From Portibacter marinus (GTDB lineage: Bacteria > Bacteroidota > Bacteroidia > Chitinophagales > Saprospiraceae), in the NCBI RefSeq assembly GCF_021533195.1, contig NZ_JAJNKB010000002.1, positions 310,001 through 374,000 of the forward strand: a stretch of 64,000 nucleotides of DNA, written 5' to 3'. Below the pieces are notes generated by a model. That model worked only from the letters and a program-made list of their open reading frames with translations. It searched no databases and was not told where the DNA came from. Every line of letters begins with the position of its first letter. The first letter of the stretch is position 1. The translations under genes and the position numbers were made by a program. This document shows, in pieces, positions 35,225-42,138 of this stretch.

Positions 35225-36292
35225 CTATTTCATAATTTCTTCCTGGTGATTGATGCTTTCCTGGTGAACTGAGCGAAAAAGTGTGTTGATAAATTCTACG
35301 CTTAATCCTAGATTCTCTGCTTTTTTCTCTGACTTGACCAATATTTGGTTCCATCGATCTGGTTGGAGAATCGAAATATTATGGGCTTTCTTATATCGAC
35401 CTATTTCTTCAGCAAGTTTCATTCTGTCGTCCAGAATTCGCAGTAATTCATCATCTAATACGTCTATCTTAGAACGTAAAACAGAAAGATCCGATTGCTC
35501 TTCGGTACTTCCACCTTTTTCCCTGATCACTAATTCTCTGACCAATTGGCCAAAAACTTTTGGTGTGATTTGTTGTGCTGCGTCACTCCAGGCATTGTCC
35601 GGATCTGTATGAACTTCCGTCATTAAGCCATCAAAATTCAGATCCATCGCTACTTGTGCGACGTCTTTTAAAATGTCTCGTCGTCCGCAAATATGGCTGT
35701 TGTCATTGATTACCAACAGGTCCGGAAATTGCCTTTTCAACTCAATGGGAATTTGCCAGGTAGGAGCATTTCTGTAATTGGTCTCGCCAAACGAAGAAAA
35801 GCCTCGATGTATAGCAGCTATTTTGCGTATCCCTGCTTTATATATTCTTTCAATTCCTCCAATCCAGAGTTTAAGGTCGGCGTTGATCGGATTTTTGACC
35901 ATCACTGGAATGTCTACTCCTTGTAAAGCGTCAGCGATATCCTGCACAGAAAATGGATTAACAGTAGTTCGAGCCCCTATCCAAAGTGCATCAATGCCAT
36001 GATACAAGCACTCATCGACATGTACCCGATTTGCTACCTCTGTGGTGACTTTCAGTCCCGTTTCTTCTTTCACGCGTCTTAACCATTTTAAACCCAAAGC
36101 TCCTACACCTTCGAAAGATCCCGGTTTTGTGCGAGGCTTCCATATCCCGGCTCTGAACATGTCAATGTTCTGATCTTTGAGTTCTTTAGCAATACCCAGC
36201 ACCTGTTGTTCAGTTTCAGCGCTGCACGGACCCGCTATGATGTAAGGTCTTTTTTTATCTACTCCGAATGGATTTTCAAATTTCATTTCCAT
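35225..36292 (-). CDS. DAHP synthase (type I) fused to chorismate mutase (type II)
   Basis: A 355-residue bifunctional enzyme. Residues about 1-255 form a 3-deoxy-7-phosphoheptulonate synthase (IAGPCSAETEQQ, GIWKPRTKPGSFEG, PVMVKNPIN, AIHRGFSSF), the entry step of the shikimate pathway. Residues about 265-350 are an AroQ-type chorismate mutase (LRSKIDVLDDELLRILDDRMKLAEEIGRYK, VHQESI) converting chorismate to prephenate. The C-terminal mutase fusion is typical of Bacteroidota. It is the last gene of the operon behind the Phe/Tyr leader, so both the first committed step and the branch step fall under that control. Confidence 0.95.
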   Translation of the reverse strand: MEMKFENPFGVDKKRPYIIAGPCSAETEQQVLGIAKELKDQNIDMFRAGIWKPRTKPGSFEGVGALGLKWLRRVKEETGLKVTTEVANRVHVDECLYHGIDALWIGARTTVNPFSVQDIADALQGVDIPVMVKNPINADLKLWIGGIERIYKAGIRKIAAIHRGFSSFGETNYRNAPTWQIPIELKRQFPDLLVINDNSHICGRRDILKDVAQVAMDLNFDGLMTEVHTDPDNAWSDAAQQITPKVFGQLVRELVIREKGGSTEEQSDLSVLRSKIDVLDDELLRILDDRMKLAEEIGRYKKAHNISILQPDRWNQILVKSEKKAENLGLSVEFINTLFRSVHQESINHQEEIMK

Positions 36293-36299
36293 CTTAATT

Positions 36300-37139
36300 C
36301 TATTTTAATATTTTTTTAATCTTGTTAGCTTCACAAACCATATCGTGAAATTTCTTGTAATTTTTATTGATTAATGAACTTCTGAAGTCAGAGAGGACAC
36401 TGATGTGTTCATCGAGAACCTCTAAAACATTATCCCTGTTTTGCTCGAATATAGGAACCCATGTAGCAGGCGAACTCTTTGCCAGTCTTACAGTACTGCT
36501 GAATCCAGTACTGGCCAGCTCAAATATTCTATCCTCATCTTCTTCTTTATTCAAAACCGTTATGGCCAGAGCAAATGAACTTATATGCGATATATGCGAA
36601 ACGTAGGCGACATGAGTATCGTGTGCCTCAGCTTCCTGAAAAAGCAATTTCATACCCATCTGCTCATACATCGATCTGACCAGTTCGAATTTTCCAGGAT
36701 CACTATCTTGATGATTACAAATCACCACAAATTTATTAGTAAATAACCCAGAAATGGCAGCATGTGGTCCAGAGTATTCAGTACCTGCCATGGGATGCGT
36801 CGCAACATAGCTTGCCCTTTTCGGATGTGTAGATATCTGTTCGATAATTTCAGCCTTGGTAGAACCCACATCTATGACGATTTGGTCTTCCACCAAATCA
36901 AGGACACTTGCAACGATCGAACTAATGGTGTCCACTGGTGTAGCTACGATGATTAATTCAACATTCTTAACTGCTGATTCCAGAGACATGCATTCGTCGA
37001 CAAAGCCAAGATCTATGGCCAACTCCTGATGCGCTTTTGATTGATCAACGCCTATAACTTGATCGGCAAAACCAATTTCCCTCAGAGTTTTGACCATTGA
37101 GCCCCCTATCAAACCTAGTCCTATAACCGCTACTCTCAT
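36300..37139 (-). CDS. tyrA: Prephenate dehydrogenase
   Basis: A 279-residue NAD(P)-dependent enzyme that oxidatively decarboxylates prephenate to 4-hydroxyphenylpyruvate, the tyrosine branch. The N-terminal Rossmann motif is VIGLGLIGGSMVKTL. Catalytic-region landmarks are VIDVGSTKAEI, THPMAGTEYSGP (active-site His) and HDTHVAYVSHISH. No fused mutase or ACT domain is present, consistent with the mutase being on the neighbouring gene. It overlaps the aminotransferase stop by 4 nt. Confidence 0.95.
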   Translation of the reverse strand: MRVAVIGLGLIGGSMVKTLREIGFADQVIGVDQSKAHQELAIDLGFVDECMSLESAVKNVELIIVATPVDTISSIVASVLDLVEDQIVIDVGSTKAEIIEQISTHPKRASYVATHPMAGTEYSGPHAAISGLFTNKFVVICNHQDSDPGKFELVRSMYEQMGMKLLFQEAEAHDTHVAYVSHISHISSFALAITVLNKEEDEDRIFELASTGFSSTVRLAKSSPATWVPIFEQNRDNVLEVLDEHISVLSDFRSSLINKNYKKFHDMVCEANKIKKILK

Positions 37140-38305
37140 TGCTCTTCTTTAAATTTTCTGATTCTTTCAAATGCTTCGTTGATCAACGCTGTTGGTTGGC
37201 AAAGTGAAATTCTGATATATTGATCTCCGTTGCTTCCGAAAATATTTCCAGGTGTTAAAAAGACATTCGCACCGTATAAAACCTGATCTGCTAAAGCCTT
37301 TGCATCCTTATGTTGCTCATTAATTTTAGCCCAAAGAAACATGCCACTCTGATCCCCTTGGTATTGGCATTCTAACAATTCAATAATTTTTTCTGCCGCT
37401 TTTTTACGTCGAAGATATTTTTTGGTTAGAGACGCATACCAGTGATTGCCTGCCTGCAAAGCAGCGATAGCACCATCCTGTATGGCTCTAAACATACCAG
37501 AATCCATATTGCTCTTAAATTTCAGAACTGTCTTGATGTATTCGGAACTGCCTGCTAGCATTCCCACTCTCCATCCTGACATATTATGTGACTTACTCAA
37601 AGAGTTAAGTTCCAGCGCACACTTTTTACTGTCTTCAATACTAAAAATGCTGAAAGGATCAGGGTTCAGTATAAAACTGTAGGGATTATCGTGACAAAGT
37701 AGAATTTCATTTTGGATACAAAATGCTATTACTTCCTCCATAACGTCTCTGTCAGCTCTGGCCCCAGTAGGCATGTGAGGATAATTAATCCACATCAATT
37801 TTATCTTTGCAGTATCCAGAGATTGCAATTCCTCTATATTTGGCAACCAATTGTGTTCTTCCTTTAAGTTGTAATAAACACAAGTTGCCCCACTCAGCTT
37901 TGATGCAGATGCATAGGCTGGATATCCCGGATTAGGAATTAACACTTTATCACCCGATTCGAGAAAGCTCATGCTGATGTGCATAATGCCTTCTTTAGAT
38001 CCTATTAATGGCAGTATCTCTGTCGCTGGGTTCAAACTGACATCGTATTTTCTTATATACCACTCAGCAAAAGCAGCACGCAATTCAGGGCTGCCGGTAT
38101 AGGACTGATAACCATGATTCGATTCATCATTTGCAGACGCATTTAATGCATTGACAGCAGCCAAAGGTGGTGGTAAATCCGGTTTACCTATACCCAAATT
38201 GATCACATCTTTTCCATCCGCATTCATCTGCGTCACTTCCCTCAGTTTGTGCGAAAAGTAATATTCCTGTACATGATCCAGTCGACTGGCAGGTTTAACT
38301 ATCAT
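37136..38305 (-). CDS. Class I/II PLP aminotransferase (aromatic amino acid branch)
   Basis: A pyridoxal-phosphate enzyme of the aspartate aminotransferase fold I. Landmarks: VINLGIGKPDLPPP, GSKEGIMHISMSFLESGD, WINYPHMPTGA, and the PLP-lysine segment LNSLSKSHNMSGWRVGML. By position between prephenate dehydratase and prephenate dehydrogenase it probably transaminates phenylpyruvate and 4-hydroxyphenylpyruvate (inference). The frame opens at 38332, but the ATG at 38305 (MIVKPASRLDHVQ) leaves a shorter overlap with the upstream gene and a normal N-terminus. Confidence 0.9.
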   Translation of the reverse strand: MIVKPASRLDHVQEYYFSHKLREVTQMNADGKDVINLGIGKPDLPPPLAAVNALNASANDESNHGYQSYTGSPELRAAFAEWYIRKYDVSLNPATEILPLIGSKEGIMHISMSFLESGDKVLIPNPGYPAYASASKLSGATCVYYNLKEEHNWLPNIEELQSLDTAKIKLMWINYPHMPTGARADRDVMEEVIAFCIQNEILLCHDNPYSFILNPDPFSIFSIEDSKKCALELNSLSKSHNMSGWRVGMLAGSSEYIKTVLKFKSNMDSGMFRAIQDGAIAALQAGNHWYASLTKKYLRRKKAAEKIIELLECQYQGDQSGMFLWAKINEQHKDAKALADQVLYGANVFLTPGNIFGSNGDQYIRISLCQPTALINEAFERIRKFKEEQ

Positions 38306-39155
38306 AGTATTCCCCTTTTTCGTAAGTTCCAAGAATTTTCAATTCAGAAGTGTCATTTCTTAAATCATCCATAATCTTTTCAAAATCACCTTTGCCATTG
38401 ATGATAAAATCCACAAAGAAATAATATTGCCACTCTTTCCCAATGATGGGCATGGATTGAATTTTAGTAAGATTCGTGTTATTCTTACTTAAATTATTCA
38501 ACACTGTACTCAAGCTGCCCACCATGTGTTCTACCGCAAATGATACCGAGACCTTTACATGATGCTTCTTATATTGATGCCCATCCTTTCTTTCTAGAAC
38601 TAAAAAGCGGGTGTAGTTCCTGTGGTTGGTCTCAATTTCCTCTGCTACCACTGATAGACCAATTTGCTCTGCAGCTAGCTTGCTGGCAATCGCAGCTCGT
38701 TTTGGATTCTGATTCTGTTTGACTCTGATGGCACTGGCTGCCGTATCATCCGCTTCCACCAGTCTGATATGTTCGTGGTCCCTAAAAAATTCGGCGCATT
38801 GCAGGATGGCCATAGGATGTGAATAAACCTCCTCGATTTCTTCAATACTGATGCCGTTTAAAGCAAGCAGGTTGTGTTTTATTCGTAACAGAACCTCTCC
38901 CACAATGGTCAAATTAGAGTCCTTAAGCAAGATATAATTTTGAAGTAAAGAACCTGCAATGGTATTTTCTATGGCCATGACAGCGTAATCACTTTCTGAT
39001 AGAGATTCCGCTTTTTCAATCAATTCCTTAAAAGTTCTAGCCGGAACTACCTCCACTTCAGAAAGCTTATCTTCAAAATAGTGTCTTGCTGCTATCTCGT
39101 GGAACGCTCCTTGCACACCTTGAATGACTACCTTAATTGTTTTTTTCTTATCCAT
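38295..39155 (-). CDS. pheA: Prephenate dehydratase
   Basis: A 286-residue enzyme converting prephenate to phenylpyruvate. The catalytic domain (residues about 6-185) has QGVQGAFHEIAAR, VMAIENTIAGSL, SHPMAILQC and NYTRFLVLER with the family Thr-Arg-Phe. The C-terminal ACT domain (about 200-280, VEHMVGSLSTVLNNL) has KIQSMP where classical enzymes carry the ESRP phenylalanine-binding motif, so allosteric inhibition may differ. It is the first structural gene of the Phe/Tyr operon; the U-tract of the attenuator terminator ends at its ATG. Confidence 0.95.
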   Translation of the reverse strand: MDKKKTIKVVIQGVQGAFHEIAARHYFEDKLSEVEVVPARTFKELIEKAESLSESDYAVMAIENTIAGSLLQNYILLKDSNLTIVGEVLLRIKHNLLALNGISIEEIEEVYSHPMAILQCAEFFRDHEHIRLVEADDTAASAIRVKQNQNPKRAAIASKLAAEQIGLSVVAEEIETNHRNYTRFLVLERKDGHQYKKHHVKVSVSFAVEHMVGSLSTVLNNLSKNNTNLTKIQSMPIIGKEWQYYFFVDFIINGKGDFEKIMDDLRNDTSELKILGTYEKGEYYDS

Positions 39156-39190
39156 AAAAATGAAAAGGGAGCTCTCATATGAGAACTCCC
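39156..39190 (-). terminator. Attenuator terminator of the Phe/Tyr operon
   Basis: On the minus strand GGGAGTTCTCAT pairs with ATGAGAGCTCCC (one mismatched or wobble position) and is followed by TTTTCATTTTT ending at the pheA start codon. A competing upstream segment ATGAGAACT (39223-39215) can pair with its 5' arm AGTTCTCAT and act as antiterminator. That segment overlaps the leader-peptide stop codon, so a ribosome that finishes the leader would mask it and let the terminator form. Confidence 0.88.
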
Positions 39191-39219
39191 GTCGTATTTA
39201 ATTCATATACATGAAGTTC

Positions 39220-39285
39220 TCATTCCCACTTTCCGTAAAAGTAAAAGAAGAAACAGAAGCATGTATTTTGTGTAATTGTATTCAT
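39220..39285 (-). CDS. Phe/Tyr-rich leader peptide (attenuator)
   Basis: A 21-codon ORF, ATG at 39285 and TGA at 39220. Residues 9-17 read C-F-C-F-F-F-Y-F-Y, followed by G-K-W-E. Five Phe and two Tyr codons lie within eight codons, matching the products of the operon it precedes. Ribosome stalling here when charged tRNA-Phe or tRNA-Tyr is scarce would leave the antiterminator segment free. It is too short for routine gene calling. The ATG is only about 5 nt from the expected transcript start. Confidence 0.88.
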   Translation of the reverse strand: MNTITQNTCFCFFFYFYGKWE

Positions 39286-39293
39286 TTCGGGGT

Positions 39294-39324
39294 CAAACTT
39301 ATCTTTTATTTCTGAAATACAAAA
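39294..39324 (-). promoter_or_regulatory. Promoter of the Phe/Tyr operon
   Basis: Minus-strand TTTTG (39324-39320), an 18-nt spacer, then TAAGTTTG (39301-39294). This matches the Bacteroidota -33/-7 consensus TTTG-N17-23-TAnnTTTG. The remaining upstream region to 39519 is AT-rich with no other recognised element. Confidence 0.8.
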
Positions 39325-39519
39325 TAAAAATTCAATAAAAATGGTACTTAAGCATTTAAAATCAATTAGTTATCATTGCAACTATTGCATAAACAACTAT
39401 AATATTATTATAAAAAAAGCCGATTTGTAGCTTATTTGTTACGAATTGAATGAAAAATTACCTATTTGTGGATACAATTTGGTTAATTGAATAACAATAT
39501 TCTATCAGAAATAGCGTAA

Positions 39520-39999
39520 TTAGACATCAAAAATGACCCAGCCACTATCAGGATCATTTCCTTTTTTTGACAATCCAGCTAGAATTTTCCATTCATGATT
39601 CGCATTGATTCCCCGATAGGTTCCGGGAACATTGGGGGGAATAAGAAATTCCGCATCCCATTCATATTCTCCATGAGCTTCCAAACGAAAGTTTTGATCT
39701 ATGACCAACTCCTCTTTATAAGATGTGGCATATGCTGTTTTAGTGCTTCCACCAGATTTCCCAACTCGATGACCTGATCCATGAACATGACTCCGATCTC
39801 GATATCTGACCATCTCTTCTGCATGCAGCTTTACGTAAAGTTTGTCGACTAAAATACCATGTTCCTTTATTTGACAAAGGATTTTCAGTCTAACCAAACC
39901 TTCTGTATGTACAGCGGAATTATCTATGGCTAAATGTAACTCAGCTCCGGTACCCGTAATGTAGTCCTTGAATTTTTTTAGTTTGTCGAAAAATCCCAT
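39520..39999 (-). CDS. Hypothetical protein, arrestin/Spo0M-like beta-sandwich
   Basis: A 159-residue soluble protein with no signal peptide. The alternating beta-strand pattern (VRLKILCQIKEHGILVDKLYVKLHAEE) and the end segment FLIPPNVPGTYRGINANHEWKI resemble the arrestin-like/Spo0M family of predicted beta-sandwich scaffold proteins. A basic, glycine-rich loop (GSGHRVGKSGGSTK) is in the middle. Biochemical function is unknown. It lies upstream of the Phe/Tyr promoter on the same strand and is divergent from the ankyrin-like gene. Confidence 0.6.
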   Translation of the reverse strand: MGFFDKLKKFKDYITGTGAELHLAIDNSAVHTEGLVRLKILCQIKEHGILVDKLYVKLHAEEMVRYRDRSHVHGSGHRVGKSGGSTKTAYATSYKEELVIDQNFRLEAHGEYEWDAEFLIPPNVPGTYRGINANHEWKILAGLSKKGNDPDSGWVIFDV

Positions 40000-40083
40000 A
40001 TTAGCAATAATGAAGGCCTAAAAATAAGTACTTTAGGATATACTGTGGCAAATTCATAGATTAAATCAATAAATCTTATTTGG

Positions 40084-40746
40084 ATGACCAATCAAAACCC
40101 TGCTCATTTATATATCCATCACATTGTTAAACTGTGCCAAGACCATCACAAAAAATCGATTGATTTGCTCACCGAGGGAATCAGCATGAAAGAATTTATG
40201 GAAATCTATGCGAAAGAAATAGAGGAAGGATTTAAAAATAAGAAACTGGCCACGGCAAAAGAGATATCTAACTATTACCCACCATTGTTAGGAAAGTCTG
40301 ACCTTGAGATTTTTAATTCACAACTGAGCAAAGCGTCATTTCTGGATATTGCAGCGTGCATTCATGGCTTTGAAGCATTTAGCAAAATACAAGATGTGAA
40401 GATTGACGGTGAATTTGAAAAAAGTGTTAATGCATTGCTAGCCGGGGATTATGACTTTTTAAGAGGAATAGTAAACATGAAACCCCAGTTAGTCCATCAA
40501 CGTTCTAACTTTGGTCACGGCGCATATTTGTTGCATTATGGTGCCTCTAATGCTGTAGAACTTTATCGTCAAGTGGTACCTTTAAATTTGGGATCAATGA
40601 TAGAACTTTTACTAGGTGCAGGTGCGGAAAAAGATAGTGAAATTGAAGTCTACGGAGGATCTTATACTTTTCTGGATTTGTTTAATTCCAGCGCCCATCC
40701 TAGAGCTGCCGGTATAATGAATGAGGTGAATGCACTCTTTTCGTAA
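40084..40746 (+). CDS. Ankyrin-repeat-like hypothetical protein
   Basis: A 220-residue cytosolic protein. Residues about 128-190 resemble two degenerate ankyrin repeats: FLRGIVNMKPQLVHQ, GAYLLHYGASNAVELYRQ and MIELLLGAGAEKD. A VYGGSYTFLDLFNSSAHP tail of the type seen in bacterial ankyrin proteins follows. The N-terminal 110 residues are helical and unrecognised. It is alone on its strand between divergent and convergent neighbours. Function unknown. Confidence 0.62.
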   Translation: MTNQNPAHLYIHHIVKLCQDHHKKSIDLLTEGISMKEFMEIYAKEIEEGFKNKKLATAKEISNYYPPLLGKSDLEIFNSQLSKASFLDIAACIHGFEAFSKIQDVKIDGEFEKSVNALLAGDYDFLRGIVNMKPQLVHQRSNFGHGAYLLHYGASNAVELYRQVVPLNLGSMIELLLGAGAEKDSEIEVYGGSYTFLDLFNSSAHPRAAGIMNEVNALFS

Positions 40747-40750
40747 TGAT

Positions 40751-41473
40751 CTAACGTTCTAAGATGTTGATAATCTCCCTGGCCTGTACAGTCTTCTCTT
40801 CATCGGGTGAAAATTCAATGTATTTTTCAAAATTTTCGATCGCCTCAGATGCTTTACCCACTTTTGCATTGAACATTCCCAGATACCAATACACCTCTTC
40901 TCTATATCTGAAATCCTCCTGGTTAATTTTTTCAAGGATTGACACAGCAGATTCAAATTGACCTGTGGCGCCCAATGAATTAGCGTAGAAAAATTGAAGA
41001 GAGGGATTCACCTCGATTTCCGGACTTTGCTCAAACAATTCAGCTGCCAGTGCATATTCACCACTCTCATAAGCCGTAAAAGCTCTCGTTTGAAGCTCTT
41101 CCCTTGAGTTTCGTAATACAGGGCTGTAGTCGTTGGCAGGAACCTGAAAGTAATTGGCATACATCCCTTCAATATCTGAAGGTTGTACTAATTTTAAGAC
41201 TAAAATAATGGATACGATGCTTGCCACCATTAGAATAGCTAAGTAGATATATGATCTCCGCCTCCTTCTTCTTCGATGAATTTTCGACCACTCTTTAACT
41301 TTAGTTTGAAGTCTTTGACGTTCATCTTCCCTCACTACTTTTTGAAGATCAACGTACATCTCTACCTCCTCCTGGAAATCTTCGTCCGTATTGAGTATTT
41401 CATGAAAAACGACTTTTTCTTCCTCACTGAGTTTTTGATTAACATATTGATCTATTAAATAATCTTTATCCAT
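40751..41473 (-). CDS. Membrane TPR protein, anti-sigma-like
   Basis: A 240-residue bitopic membrane protein. The N-terminal 70 residues are cytoplasmic, acidic and helical (VNQKLSEEEKVVFHEILNTDEDF), like the sigma-binding end of Bacteroidota anti-sigma proteins. A basic stop (HRRRRRRR) and one membrane helix (about residues 74-95) follow. The periplasmic part carries three or four TPR-like helical pairs (ALAAELFEQSP, SLQFFYANSLGATGQFESAVSILEKI, VGKASEAIENFEKYI). It overlaps the ECF sigma gene by 8 nt, so it is probably the membrane regulator of that sigma factor (inference). Confidence 0.78.
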   Translation of the reverse strand: MDKDYLIDQYVNQKLSEEEKVVFHEILNTDEDFQEEVEMYVDLQKVVREDERQRLQTKVKEWSKIHRRRRRRRSYIYLAILMVASIVSIILVLKLVQPSDIEGMYANYFQVPANDYSPVLRNSREELQTRAFTAYESGEYALAAELFEQSPEIEVNPSLQFFYANSLGATGQFESAVSILEKINQEDFRYREEVYWYLGMFNAKVGKASEAIENFEKYIEFSPDEEKTVQAREIINILER

Positions 41474-42008
41474 GGCGACCTTTATTTATGAGTTCGCGTA
41501 AATTCTTGATACATCTGGACTTCGTGCTTTTTACACTGTTGGCATCCTTATAGTTCCCTAGACTGACAATTTCATTGATGGTCAATCCTTCATAATAGAA
41601 TAATTTCAAGACTTTTTTACATGATGGCTGTAGTGCAGAAAAATATTGATGCAATAATTTTTGTCGATCGGTAAGTACACCATTCTGTTCTTCAATACCG
41701 TCTTCTGATTTCAGAATTTCCGCACTACGAATCTTTTTTTTTCTTAGCAAATCAATGGCTTTGTGTTTACCAATACCCCACAAATAGGCTTTTATTCCCA
41801 CATCCATATTAGTAAACTTTTTTTGTATTATGTTTTGATACATGGCTATTAAGCTATCATGGAAAAGATCTTCTCTTTCAGGTTTTGTGAATCCATACTT
41901 TCTAAAAAACTTCATAAATGAAATTGAAAAGGAAAAATACAGTTCTTGTAAGGCCTCTTCGTCCTGACGCTCTAATCTTTTGATATAATCTAGATCCTTT
42001 TTATTCAT
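41466..42008 (-). CDS. ECF-type RNA polymerase sigma factor
   Basis: A sigma-70 family ECF factor of 180 residues from the ATG at 42008 (MNKKDLDYIKRL). The frame extends to an ATG at 42041, giving 191 residues. Region 2 is in DLFHDSLIAMYQNIIQ and YLWGIGKHKAIDLLRKKK; region 4 in LQPSCKKVLKLFYYEGLTINEIVSLGNYKDANSVKSTKSRC, with the expected helix-turn-helix. A TGTTAACC-N14-CGATA element overlaps the 42008-42041 stretch, which makes the longer form doubtful; if that element is the true promoter, the 42008 start is also tight. It forms an operon with the membrane TPR protein and is divergent from the CHAT locus. Confidence 0.9.
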   Translation of the reverse strand: MNKKDLDYIKRLERQDEEALQELYFSFSISFMKFFRKYGFTKPEREDLFHDSLIAMYQNIIQKKFTNMDVGIKAYLWGIGKHKAIDLLRKKKIRSAEILKSEDGIEEQNGVLTDRQKLLHQYFSALQPSCKKVLKLFYYEGLTINEIVSLGNYKDANSVKSTKSRCIKNLRELINKGRHG

Positions 42009-42010
42009 CT

Positions 42011-42037
42011 TATCGAAGTCATTGCAAAAGGTTAACA
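42011..42037 (-). promoter_or_regulatory. TGTTAACC-N14-CGATA element, sigma-factor side
   Basis: Minus strand: TGTTAACC (42037-42030), 14 nt, CGATA (42015-42011), just upstream of the ATG at 42008. It is an inverted partner of the element at 42094-42120. AAC in the first box and the spacing resemble an ECF-type -35/-10 promoter. Confidence 0.6.
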
Positions 42038-42093
42038 TCATTTTGCTCCAAAAAACTAAAATATGGATTAACCTAGAAAAATCTAAAATATCG

Positions 42094-42120
42094 TGTTAAC
42101 CTTTTTGTTTTGATCCGATA
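42094..42120 (+). promoter_or_regulatory. TGTTAACC-N14-CGATA element, CHAT-locus side
   Basis: Plus strand: TGTTAACC (42094-42101), 14 nt, CGATA (42116-42120), 18 nt before the lipoprotein ATG at 42139. It has the same two boxes and spacing as the minus-strand copy, fitting a promoter shared by both divergent units. Confidence 0.65.
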
Positions 42121-42138
42121 TCCTAATAAAACAATACT

